A DNA stretch of 60,969 bases from Kitasatospora indigofera (GTDB taxonomy: Bacteria > Actinomycetota > Actinomycetes > Streptomycetales > Streptomycetaceae). How positions within the stretch are numbered: the stretch's first letter is position 1; each line of letters starts with the position of its first letter. A program made the translations under genes and the position numbers. This document shows, in pieces, positions 48,938-56,394 of the stretch. Location: positions 1 to 60,969 of the forward strand of contig NZ_BNBO01000054.1 in the NCBI RefSeq assembly GCF_014655955.1, in the 5' to 3' direction. The notes below the pieces were generated by a model. It had not been told where the DNA came from. It made no database searches and saw only the letters and a program-made list of their open reading frames with translations.

Positions 48938-50320
48938 TCAGGCCTCGGCGGGGCCGTCCTGCGGCTCGCTGGCGCGGATCATGTCCTCGCGCTCGACGAC
49001 CTTGATCCGCTCGCGGCCCTCGCGCTCGCCGAGCGCGCGCTCGTGGGCGTCCAGGCGGTGCCAGCCCTCCCAGGTGGTGTAGCGGACGCCGCGGCCCTCC
49101 AGGAAGGCCGTGACGGCGTCCTCGGCGGGGGCCTCGGGGGTGCGCAGCCGGCCGCCCTTGAAGTCGTCGACCAGGCAGGCCACCGTCTCGTTGGCGTCGC
49201 CCTTGGTGTGGCCGATCAGGCCGACCGGGCCGCGCTTGATCCAGCCGGTGACGTACGTGGACGGCAGGTGGGTGCCGTTCTCGACCACCCGGCCGGCCTC
49301 GTGCGGGACGGTGCCCGAGAGGGTGTCGAAGGGCAGCTTGGGCAGTTCGGCGGAGCGGTAGCCGACGGCGCGGTAGGCGGCCTGGACGTCCCAGTCGCGG
49401 AACCGGCCGGTGCCCTTGACGTTGCCGGTGCCGTCCAGCTCGGTGCGCTCGGTGCGCAGCCCGACGACCCTGCCGTCCTCGCCGAGCACCTCGACCGGCG
49501 ACTCGAAGAAGTGCAGGAAGAGCTTGTGCGGCCGGTCGCCGATGTCGCGGATGGCCCAGTTCTCCAGGGTGGAGGCGACCATGTCGGCCTGCTTGTTGCC
49601 CCGGCGGGTGGCGATGCTGCCGTCGTCGTAGTCGATGTCCTCGGGGTCGACGATGACCTCGATGTTCGGGGAGTGGTCGAGTTCGCGCAGCTCCATCGGG
49701 CTGAACTTGGCCTGGGCGGGGCCGCGCCGGCCGAAGACGTGCACCTCGACGGCCTTGTTGGCGGCCAGCCCCCGGTACACGTTGGCGGGGATCTCGGTGG
49801 GGAGCAGCTCGTCGGCGGTCTTGGCCAGGATCCGGGCCACGTCCAGGGCGACGTTGCCGACGCCGAGCACGGCGACCTTCTCGGCGTCCAGCGGCCAGTC
49901 GCGCGGCACGTCGGGGTGGCCGTCGTACCAGGAGACGAAGTCGGCCGCGCCGTAGGAACCGTCCAGCTCGATGCCGGGGACGCTGAGGTCGCGGTCGGCG
50001 TCGGCGCCGGTGGAGAAGATCAGCGCGTCGTAGAACTGGTGCAGCTCGTCCAGGCTGATGTCGCCCGGGTAGTCGACGTTGCCGAAGAGGCGGATCTGCG
50101 GCTTGTCCAGCACCTGGTGCAGCGCGGTGATGATGCCCTTGATCCGCGGGTGGTCCGGCGCGACGCCGTACCGGATCAGGCCGAAGGGCGCGGGCATCCG
50201 CTCGTAGAGGTCGATCGACACACCCGGGTCCTGGGCCACGTCGGACTTCATCAGCGCGTCCGCGGCGTAGATGCCGGCGGGGCCGGCTCCGACGATGGCC
50301 ACACGTATGGGACGGGGCAT
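48938..50320 (-). CDS. fprA: FprA-type ferredoxin/adrenodoxin-like NADP+ reductase, 460 aa
   Basis: Adrenodoxin-reductase-like flavoprotein: RVAIVGAGPAGIYAADALMK (FAD), LYERMPAPFGLIRYGVAPDH, PRIKGI, LGVGNVALDVARIL (NADPH), VHVFGRRGPAQAKFSPMELR and YVTGWIKRGPVGLIGHTKGD. The pattern follows mycobacterial FprA closely. It passes electrons from NADPH to ferredoxins for P450s or other enzymes. GGAGGAA lies 8 nt before the ATG. The 400-bp upstream gap carries CCTATG inverted repeats. Confidence 0.93.
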   Translation of the reverse strand: MPRPIRVAIVGAGPAGIYAADALMKSDVAQDPGVSIDLYERMPAPFGLIRYGVAPDHPRIKGIITALHQVLDKPQIRLFGNVDYPGDISLDELHQFYDALIFSTGADADRDLSVPGIELDGSYGAADFVSWYDGHPDVPRDWPLDAEKVAVLGVGNVALDVARILAKTADELLPTEIPANVYRGLAANKAVEVHVFGRRGPAQAKFSPMELRELDHSPNIEVIVDPEDIDYDDGSIATRRGNKQADMVASTLENWAIRDIGDRPHKLFLHFFESPVEVLGEDGRVVGLRTERTELDGTGNVKGTGRFRDWDVQAAYRAVGYRSAELPKLPFDTLSGTVPHEAGRVVENGTHLPSTYVTGWIKRGPVGLIGHTKGDANETVACLVDDFKGGRLRTPEAPAEDAVTAFLEGRGVRYTTWEGWHRLDAHERALGEREGRERIKVVEREDMIRASEPQDGPAEA

Positions 50321-50720
50321 GGGGGTGTTCCTCCGACTGGCAGGGCTGGACGGGCGGGCAGGCGAGCGGGCGGACGGCGTTCCGGGCGGGCCTGGGCGGC
50401 CCAGTGGCGCACGGTCCACGATTTCCCGGCCGGCGCCCGTCCGGTAGACGTGCTGGACCTATGGCCCCATAGGCCGGGCCTATGCCCGGACCCGCGCTCC
50501 ATGTTAGGACACCCTTACACAACGGACGGCCGAATGGTGAGCCGCCCCCGCCGGGACGGCCCGTCCGACGGCGCCGCCAGGCCCTCCGCCCGCCGGGGCC
50601 GGCCCGGCGCCGGACACGCCGACGCCGCCCGTCGGCACCGGGGGCGGGCGACGGGCGGCGCGGGATCAGCGGGGATCAGCGAGGGCGAGCCGGATCAGCC
50701 GGCGGCCGGGGTCGGCAGGG
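50321..50720. other. Upstream region of fprA with CCTATG inverted repeats
   Basis: 400 bp without a gene. At 50458-50473 CCTATGG-CC-CCATAGG forms a 7-bp-arm palindrome, and directly after it CCGGGC-CTAT-GCCCGG (50474-50489) brings a third CCTATG. A lower-GC stretch at 50502-50520 (ATGTTAGGACACCCTTACAC) is the best candidate for the fprA promoter on the minus strand, with TAACAT as a -10. The rest is GC-rich low complexity. Confidence 0.5.
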
Positions 50721-51263
50721 TCAGCGCGCCGCCGGGGCGTAGCCACGGGTGACGATCCGCTCCGCGCCCTCCTCGTAGTAGCCCGGGTCGGTGGGCAGCT
50801 CGGTGTCGAGGCAGGTCACGTACCGGTTGTACAGGCAGAACGCCGCCGCGATCAGCACCGTGTCGTGGATCTGGGCGTCGTCGGCGCCGGCCTCCCTGGC
50901 CTCCGCCACCAGCTCCGGCGGCAGCGCCCGGACCGGCCCGCGGACGGCGCCGGCGATCCGCAGCAGGGCCCGCAGCCGCGGCGTGACGGGCGCCTCGTCG
51001 AGCCCGTGCAGCACCGCCTTCACGAGCTCCGCGCCGCCGTCGAGCTGCGCCGCGGCGAAGGCGCTGTGCGATCCCGAGCAGAACTCGGTCTCGTTGAGTT
51101 CCGAGGTGTACGCGGCGATCAGCTCGCGCTCGCCGCGGCTCAGCGACAGCGGGCTGCGGAGCAGCGTCTCGGCGAGCTGGTTGAGCGGGGCCGCGGTGTC
51201 GGGGCGCTGGGCCATCAGGCCACTGATGCCCGGGAGGCCGTTGGTGATGCTGATGTGGGGCAT
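50721..51263 (-). CDS. Carboxymuconolactone decarboxylase/AhpD-like peroxidase-related protein, 180 aa
   Basis: All-helical CMD fold: PLSLSRGERELIAAYTSELN, the active-site helix ETEFCSGSHSAFAAA and the later ALPPELVAEAREAGADDAQI, HDTVLIAAAFCLYNRYV. In the AhpD pattern C-x-x-C-x3-H the first Cys is Thr here (T-E-F-C-S-G-S-H). Only the second Cys and the His remain, so disulfide-based peroxide chemistry by one subunit is unlikely. GGAGTG is near the ATG. Function may be decarboxylase- or thiol-based. Confidence 0.83.
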   Translation of the reverse strand: MPHISITNGLPGISGLMAQRPDTAAPLNQLAETLLRSPLSLSRGERELIAAYTSELNETEFCSGSHSAFAAAQLDGGAELVKAVLHGLDEAPVTPRLRALLRIAGAVRGPVRALPPELVAEAREAGADDAQIHDTVLIAAAFCLYNRYVTCLDTELPTDPGYYEEGAERIVTRGYAPAAR

Positions 51264-51565
51264 GACTGTTCACTCCGCGGGGTCGGCCGGACGGACGGAC
51301 GGTCCATGCTGGAGCCCCCTCCGGCCGCCCCACTACTCCGAGGTTGCCCTCTTCGCCCCGGCGTAGCCCTCCCCGCCCGGCCGGCCGGGCGCCCGGCTTC
51401 TTGACGTACCGTCGAGGCTCGCGGAGCCTGGCGTTGAGCATCCACCCGGTACGGGGAGGATCGGTGACGGACGGACTCGGGGCGGGCCATTCCCGTCCGG
51501 TGGCGTGGCGTACCCCACAGCAGGCTGCTCGCCCGCCGCCGACCAGGTGATCTAGGCTGGACGAC
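51264..51565. other. Divergent intergenic region, AhpD-like / leader peptide
   Basis: 302 bp without a longer gene. It contains a GGAC tetramer run (51289-51302) and ends with a -10-like TAGGCT (51553-51558) 7 nt before the leader peptide GTG. I see no good -35 and no clear operator. Confidence 0.4.
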
Positions 51566-51640
51566 GTGCTCATACTCGTCAGCCGTCGCCACGTGGACCT
51601 GCTCCGCGTCACGAGCATGTCCTGTCGACGCTCCGGCTGA
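51566..51640 (+). CDS. Cysteine-containing regulatory leader peptide, 24 aa
   Basis: A GTG-started 24-codon frame contains SRRHVDLLRVTS, then a Met-Ser-Cys-Arg-Arg stretch, and stops at 51638. The RRHVDLLR...C-R pattern is that of the small leader peptides that streptomycetes place before sulfur and other stress genes, where a Cys codon near the end lets the ribosome sense cysteine supply. TAGGCT ends 7 nt before the GTG and no ribosome site is present, so translation would start at the transcript's 5' end. Alternative hairpins follow at 51664-51708, then the oxygenase gene 133 bp after the stop. Confidence 0.75.
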   Translation: MLILVSRRHVDLLRVTSMSCRRSG

Positions 51641-51663
51641 CCCTCCCCACACCTTCACCGCGC

Positions 51664-51708
51664 GGCCCCCCGGGGGCCCGCATCCCCCTCCCGGCCCCGC
51701 GGCCCCCG
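51664..51708 (+). promoter_or_regulatory. Candidate attenuator: mutually exclusive hairpins
   Basis: The segment CGGGGGCC (51671-51678) can pair with the GGCCCCC just before it (51664-51670, a tight hairpin using the inner bases as loop) or perfectly with GGCCCCCG downstream (51701-51708, 8-bp stem, 22-nt loop). The two structures exclude each other and lie 24-70 nt after the leader peptide stop, the usual geometry of an attenuator. No T tract. The pairing is seen; the regulatory role is inferred. Confidence 0.45.
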
Positions 51709-51773
51709 CCCCACCCGGCGCGGCTTCGGCGTCCCCGGTCACCACCGGGCCCGGCCGGGACGAGACACAGCGG

Positions 51774-52844
51774 ATGTCACCCATGACGCAGCAGGCACCC
51801 ACCCCTTCCACCGGCTCCACCACCGACGGCCGCCAGACCGCGGGACTGCCGGTGATCGACCTCTCGCTCGCCGCCGGCGACGCGGACGACCGCACCCGGC
51901 TGCACGACGACCTGCGGGCCGCCGCCACCGAGGTCGGCTTCTTCCAGCTCACCGGCCACGGCATCACCGCCGGGGAGACCGCCGCGCTGACCGACGCGAT
52001 GCGGGCCTTCTTCGCCCTCCCCGAGGCCGACCGGCTGGCCGTGAGCAACCTGAACTCCCCGCACTTCCGCGGCTACACCCGCACCGGGGACGAGCGCACC
52101 GGCGGCAGCCAGGACTGGCGCGACCAGCTGGACATCGGCGCCGAGCTGCCGCCGCACGTCCCCGCCCCCGGCGAGCCGCCGTACTGGTGGCTGGAGGGCC
52201 CGAACCAGTGGCCGGAGGCCCTGCCGGAGCTGCGCACCGCCGCCCTGCACTGGATCGACCGGCTCAGCGCGGTCGCCGGGCGGCTGCTGCACGAGCTGCT
52301 GGCCTCGATCGGCGCGCGGCCGGACTTCTACGACCACGCCTTCGCCGGCCACCCGCACCTGCGGCTGAAGCTGGTGCGCTACCCCGGCACCGCGCCCGAC
52401 GGCGCCGGCCAGGGCGTCGGCGCGCACAAGGACTACGGCTTCATCACCCTGCTGCTGCAGGACGGCGTGGGCGGCCTCCAGGTGGAGCGCGAGGGGGGTG
52501 GGTTCCTGGAGGTACCGCCGATGGAGGGCGCCTTCGTGGTCAACCTCGGCGAGCTGCTGGAGGTCGCCACCGACGGGTACCTCAAGGCCACCAACCACCG
52601 CGTGGTGAGCCCGGCCGGCGCCCGTGAGCGGTTCTCCGTGCCGTTCTTCTACAACCCGCGCCTGGACGCCCACATCGAACCGCTGGACTTCCCGCTCGCC
52701 CACCACGCCCCGGGCGCCACCCAGGACCCGGGCAACCCGCTCTTCGCCGACTTCGGCCGCAACGAGCTGAAGGGGTACCTGCGGGCCCACCCGGAGGTCA
52801 CCCGCCGGCACCACGCCGACCTGCTGGAGAGCGGCTCCCGGTAG
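51774..52844 (+). CDS. Isopenicillin N synthase family 2-oxoglutarate/Fe(II) oxygenase, 356 aa
   Basis: Full DIOX_N plus 2OG-FeII_Oxy layout: LPVIDLSLAAGDADDRTRLH at the start, GFFQLTGHGI, then the iron triad His-x-Asp in GAHKDYGFITLLLQD and His in ATNHRVVSP, and RFSVPFF with the Arg-x-Ser that holds 2-oxoglutarate. The substrate is unknown. It sits downstream of a cysteine-type leader peptide, so a sulfur-linked role is possible. ATG at 51774 or 51783; no clear ribosome site. A partial copy of its 3' end follows the stop. Confidence 0.87.
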   Translation: MSPMTQQAPTPSTGSTTDGRQTAGLPVIDLSLAAGDADDRTRLHDDLRAAATEVGFFQLTGHGITAGETAALTDAMRAFFALPEADRLAVSNLNSPHFRGYTRTGDERTGGSQDWRDQLDIGAELPPHVPAPGEPPYWWLEGPNQWPEALPELRTAALHWIDRLSAVAGRLLHELLASIGARPDFYDHAFAGHPHLRLKLVRYPGTAPDGAGQGVGAHKDYGFITLLLQDGVGGLQVEREGGGFLEVPPMEGAFVVNLGELLEVATDGYLKATNHRVVSPAGARERFSVPFFYNPRLDAHIEPLDFPLAHHAPGATQDPGNPLFADFGRNELKGYLRAHPEVTRRHHADLLESGSR

Positions 52845-52875
52845 GTCCCGGACGGGCGCGCGGCCGCCGCCGCCG

Positions 52876-52922
52876 GCTTCGGCCGCAACGAGCCACCGGG
52901 CTACCTGCGGGCCCACCCGAGG
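52876..52922 (+). pseudogene. Partial duplicate of the oxygenase gene's 3' end
   Basis: Positions 52876-52922 repeat 52750-52796 with few changes: GGCTTCGGCCGCAACGAG and TACCTGCGGGCCCACCC are shared. The offset is 126 bp, exactly 42 codons, so it keeps the gene's reading frame but lies after the stop codon (52842-52844). It has no start and is too short to be a gene, so it reads as a remnant of a tandem duplication or of a once longer end. Confidence 0.75.
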
Positions 52923-53005
52923 CACCCCCGTGGCAGCGCGCCGGCCGGCCGGGGGCGGCTCGCGGCAGTTGCCGGGCGGGTGGCCGGCGCCCCTAGGCTG
53001 GCCCC

Positions 53006-53425
53006 ATGTCACGACGAAAGCCGCCGCCCGCCCCCTCCCCCACCGCCCCCTGCCCGTGCGGCCTGCCCGCCGTCTACCGGGACTGCTGCGGCCGGTTCCA
53101 CCGGGGCGAGGCCGACGCCCCCACCGCCGAGCGGCTGATGCGGTCGCGGTTCAGCGCCTTCGTCGTCCGGGACGAGGCGTACCTGCTGCGGTCCTGGCAC
53201 CCGGACACCCGGCCGGCCGAGGTGCCCTTCGACCCGGAGCTGCGCTGGCTGCGGCTGGAGGTCCACTCCAGCACCGAGGGCGGGCCGTTCCACCGGGAGG
53301 GCACGGTCGACTTCAGTGCCCACTTCACCGACGAGGGGTACGCGGACGTGCTGCACGAGAACAGCCGCTTCGTCCGGGTGGACGGCGCCTGGGTCTACCT
53401 CGACGCCCTGCCGCCGGGCACCTGA
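53006..53425 (+). CDS. YchJ-family protein with SEC-C-type zinc motif, 139 aa
   Basis: N-terminal CPCGLPAVYRDCCGRFHRGE is the SEC-C-like zinc motif. TAERLMRSRFSAFVVRDEAY, WHPDTRP and the LRLEVHSSTEGGPFHREGTV and FSAHFTDEG segments form the YchJ (NTF2-like) fold. The function is not settled. No ribosome site; TAGGCT ends exactly 6 nt before the ATG, so the message is probably leaderless. A composite hairpin with a T run follows the stop. Confidence 0.88.
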   Translation: MSRRKPPPAPSPTAPCPCGLPAVYRDCCGRFHRGEADAPTAERLMRSRFSAFVVRDEAYLLRSWHPDTRPAEVPFDPELRWLRLEVHSSTEGGPFHREGTVDFSAHFTDEGYADVLHENSRFVRVDGAWVYLDALPPGT

Positions 53426-53457
53426 TCCCGCCCGGCCCCGGCCCCGGGCGCGCCGGA

Positions 53458-53526
53458 ACGACCGCCCTGCGGGCGGGCACCGGTGCGCCCCCGCCGGGCG
53501 GTCGTCCCGGGGCGCTAAGTTTTTTT
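53458..53526 (+). terminator. Composite hairpin followed by seven T
   Basis: ACGACCGCCC (53458-53467) pairs perfectly with 53496-53505, enclosing the 10-bp palindrome GCACCGGTGC (53477-53486). Seven consecutive T follow at 53520-53526, 14 nt after the stem. A T run is rare in this DNA, making this the most conventional-looking terminator in the window, after the YchJ gene. Confidence 0.7.
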
Positions 53527-53620
53527 CGCGATGTCCCGGCGGGGACGTCGAAGGCGCGGGGCCGGCTTCGACCTGTCCGTGAAAGCGCCCCACCGGGCGC
53601 ACCGATCAGAGGAGCAGGCC

Positions 53621-54022
53621 ATGAAGTACATGCTGTTGATGCAGTTCAGCCGGCAGACCGCCGATTTCGCGCCGATCGACGGCTGGACCCAGGACGAGCT
53701 CCGGGCGCACATCGGCTTCATGCGGGACACCAACCTCAAGCTGGCCGCGACCGGCGAGCTGGTGGACGCCCAGGGCCTCGCCATGCCGGACACCGCCAAG
53801 ATCGTCCGCTCGCACGCGAACGGCGCCCCGGTGGTGACCGAGGGCCCGTTCGCCGAGACCAAGGAGTTCCTGGCCGGCTGGTGGATCGTGGACTGCGAGG
53901 AGCCCGGCCGGGCGCTGGAGATCGCCGCGGACATCTCGGCGGCCCCCGGCCCGAAGGGCGAGCCGCTGAACATGCCGATCGAGGTCCGCCAGGTGATGTC
54001 CGGCCCGCCGTCGGACCTGTGA
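53621..54022 (+). CDS. YciI/DGPF-domain protein, 133 aa
   Basis: Ferredoxin-like YciI fold with MKYMLLMQFS, TGELVDAQGLAMPDTAKIVR, the EGPFAETKEFLAGWWIVDCE signature and ALEIAADISAAPGP. In the DGPF motif the first residue is Glu (E-G-P-F), a common variant. AGGAG lies about 8 nt before the ATG. It precedes the ECF42 sigma factor by 73 bp, the standard pairing for that sigma group, where the DGPF protein is typically a target or partner. Confidence 0.9.
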   Translation: MKYMLLMQFSRQTADFAPIDGWTQDELRAHIGFMRDTNLKLAATGELVDAQGLAMPDTAKIVRSHANGAPVVTEGPFAETKEFLAGWWIVDCEEPGRALEIAADISAAPGPKGEPLNMPIEVRQVMSGPPSDL

Positions 54023-54095
54023 CGGACGCCGTGGACCCGGCCGTGGACGCCACCGGGGAGGCAGGCGTGGACGGAGCCGTCCGCTGACCCGGCCC

Positions 54096-55367
54096 GTGGG
54101 CACCGTCAACGACCTGCTGCGCGAACTCGCGCCGCAGGTCGTCGGCGTGCTCACCCGCCGCCACGGCGACTTCTACGCCGCCGAGGACGCAGTGCAGGAG
54201 GCGCTGCTGGCGGCCGCCACCCAGTGGCCCGCGGAGGGCGTGCCGGACAGTCCGCGGGGCTGGCTGGTCCAGGTCGCCTCCCGCCGGATGGCCGACCAGG
54301 TGCGCAACGAACAGGCGCGCCGCCGCCGCGAGGACCGCTCCGCCCGGCAGGTCCCGGCCGACCGGCTGGCCGCCCCGGCCGCCGACGAGGAGGACCGTGC
54401 CGGGCACGACGACACCCTGACCCTGCTCTTCCTCTGCTGCCACCCCTCGCTCTCGCCGGCCTCGGCGATCGCCCTCACCCTGCGTTCGGTGGGCGGCCTG
54501 AGCACCGCCGAGATCGCGGGGGCCTTCCTGGTGCCGGAGCCGACCATGGGGCAGCGGATCAGCCGGGCCAAGCAGCGGATCCGGTCCTCGGGGCTGCCGT
54601 TCCGGCTGCCGGACCGGCAGGAGCGCCCGGGCCGGCTGGACGCCGTGCTGCACGTGCTCTACCTGATCTTCAACGAGGGCTACACCAGCAGCGCCGGCCC
54701 CGACCTGCAGCGGGTGGAGCTGACCCGCGAGGCGATCCGGCTGACCCGCGCCCTGCACGCGCTGCTCCCCGGGGACGGCGAGGTCGCCGGGCTGCTCGCG
54801 CTGATGCTGCTGACCCACGCCCGCAGCGCCGCCCGGACCGGCCCGGACGGCGAACTCGTGCCGCTCGCCGAGCAGGACCGCACCCGCTGGGACGCGGCGC
54901 TGGTCGCCGAGGGCGTCGCGCTGATCACCGCCGCCCTGCCGCGCGGCCCGGTCGGCCCGTACCAGCTGCAGGCGGCGATCGCCGCGGTGCACGACGAGGC
55001 GCCGACCGCGGACACGACCGACTGGCCGCAGATCCTCGCCCTCTACGAGGTGCTGGAGAGCGTCTCGGCCAACCCCGTGGTCACCCTCAACCGGGCGGTC
55101 GCCGCCTCGATGGTGCACGGCCCGGCCGCCGGGCTGGCCGTGCTGGCGGAGTTGGAGTCGGACGGCCGGCTGGCGGGCCACCACCGTCTGTACGTGGTCC
55201 GCGCGCACCTGCTGGAGCAGGCCGGCGACCGGGCCGGCGCCGTCGAGAACTACCGGGCGGCCGCCAACCGCACGGCCAGCCTGCCGGAGCGGCACCACCT
55301 CACGCTGCGGGCCGCCCGGCTCGCGGCCGAGGATCCCCCGCCGGCGGACGGCCCGTCCGGGCCCTGA
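54096..55367 (+). CDS. ECF42-group sigma factor with C-terminal TPR-like (DUF6596) extension, 423 aa
   Basis: Region 2 (HGDFYAAEDAVQEALLAAAT, PRGWLVQVASRRMADQVR) and region 4 (AIALTLRSVGGLSTAEIAGA, FLVPEPTMGQRISRAKQRI) are followed by the long helical extension typical of ECF42 (VLYLIFNEGYTSS, REAIRLTRALHALLP, LNRAVAASMVHGP, NYRAAANRTASLPERH). No anti-sigma is near, as expected: the extension is thought to control activity. GTG start. The partner DGPF gene is directly upstream. Confidence 0.9.
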   Translation: MGTVNDLLRELAPQVVGVLTRRHGDFYAAEDAVQEALLAAATQWPAEGVPDSPRGWLVQVASRRMADQVRNEQARRRREDRSARQVPADRLAAPAADEEDRAGHDDTLTLLFLCCHPSLSPASAIALTLRSVGGLSTAEIAGAFLVPEPTMGQRISRAKQRIRSSGLPFRLPDRQERPGRLDAVLHVLYLIFNEGYTSSAGPDLQRVELTREAIRLTRALHALLPGDGEVAGLLALMLLTHARSAARTGPDGELVPLAEQDRTRWDAALVAEGVALITAALPRGPVGPYQLQAAIAAVHDEAPTADTTDWPQILALYEVLESVSANPVVTLNRAVAASMVHGPAAGLAVLAELESDGRLAGHHRLYVVRAHLLEQAGDRAGAVENYRAAANRTASLPERHHLTLRAARLAAEDPPPADGPSGP

Positions 55368-55486
55368 CCCACGACCGGCCCGGACCGTCCGGGGCGGGCC
55401 GGCGGCCCGAGCGGAGCCGCGCGGCCGCGCGAGCCGCCGGGTCCACCCAGGCCACCCGGTCCACCCGGTCCACCGTCGAAACTCCG

Positions 55487-55516
55487 TTGCCCGGCACGCC
55501 CGCACACCCTGACAAT
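55487..55516 (+). promoter_or_regulatory. Promoter for the methyltransferase (TTGCCC-18-GACAAT)
   Basis: -35 TTGCCC (55487-55492), 18-bp spacer and -10 GACAAT (55511-55516), which ends 6 nt before the ATG. No ribosome site lies between, so the transcript should be leaderless. Confidence 0.55.
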
Positions 55517-55522
55517 TCGGAT

Positions 55523-56284
55523 ATGTCACGTTCCTTCGAAGAGCTGGTCGGGGAGGCCGAGGCCGTCCCGGTGGACGGCTGGGACTTCTCCTGGCTGGAC
55601 GGCCGCGCCACCGAGCAGCGCCCCTCCTGGGGGTACCAGCGGACCATCGGCGAGCGGCTGGCCCGGGTGCACGCCGCGCTGGACCTGCAGACCGGCGGCG
55701 GCGAGGTGCTGGCCGGCGTCCCGGCGCTGCCCCCCGTGATGGTGGCGACCGAGGGCTGGCCGCCGAACGTCGTCCTGGCGACGCGGCTGCTGCACCCGCT
55801 CGGCGCGGTGGTCGTCGCCGACGCGGAGGAGGGGCCGCTGCCGTTCGCCGCCGAGGCCTTCGACCTGGTCACCAGCCGGCACCCGGTGGCCGTGCGGTGG
55901 GCGGAGATCGCCCGGGTGCTGCGCCCCGGCGGCAGCTACCTCGCCCAGCACGTCGGCCCGGCCAGCGTCTTCGAACTCGTCGAGTACTTCCTCGGCCCGC
56001 AGCCCGAGGCGGTCCGCCGGGGCCGTCACCCCGACGACGCCCGCCGGGAGGCCGCGGCCGCCGGGCTGGAGGTGGTCGACCTGCGGCTCGAATCGCTGCA
56101 CACCGAGTTCCGGGACATCGGGGCGGTGGTCTGGTTCCTGCGCAAGGTGATCTGGATGGTGCCCGGCTTCACCGTCGAGCGGTACCGCGACCGCCTGCTG
56201 GAGCTGCACCGGCGGATCGAGGCCGAGGGGCCGTTCACCGCCCGCACCACCCGGTACCTGATCGAGGCCCGCAAGCCCGCCTGA
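55523..56284 (+). CDS. Class I SAM-dependent methyltransferase, 253 aa
   Basis: The start is SFEELVGEAEAVPVDGWDFS. Motif I is diverged (LDLQTGGGEVLAG). Further blocks are GWPPNVVLATRLL, the post-motif PLPFAAEAFDLVTSRHPVAV and the ARVLRPGGSYLAQHVG strand, all typical of small-molecule methyltransferases. The C-terminal region (RKVIWMVPGFTVERYRDRLL, FTARTTRYLIEARKP) is characteristic of a widespread actinobacterial group with unknown substrate. Confidence 0.87.
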   Translation: MSRSFEELVGEAEAVPVDGWDFSWLDGRATEQRPSWGYQRTIGERLARVHAALDLQTGGGEVLAGVPALPPVMVATEGWPPNVVLATRLLHPLGAVVVADAEEGPLPFAAEAFDLVTSRHPVAVRWAEIARVLRPGGSYLAQHVGPASVFELVEYFLGPQPEAVRRGRHPDDARREAAAAGLEVVDLRLESLHTEFRDIGAVVWFLRKVIWMVPGFTVERYRDRLLELHRRIEAEGPFTARTTRYLIEARKPA

Positions 56285-56394
56285 CCCCGGGCCCTTCGCA
56301 CCCCCGACCCGGTCGGCCGCCCCGGCCCGCCGGGACCGGCGCCCGGGGTCCGAGTCCGGGGTCCGTGTCCGGGCGGCCCGCGGCCCCCGCGCCG

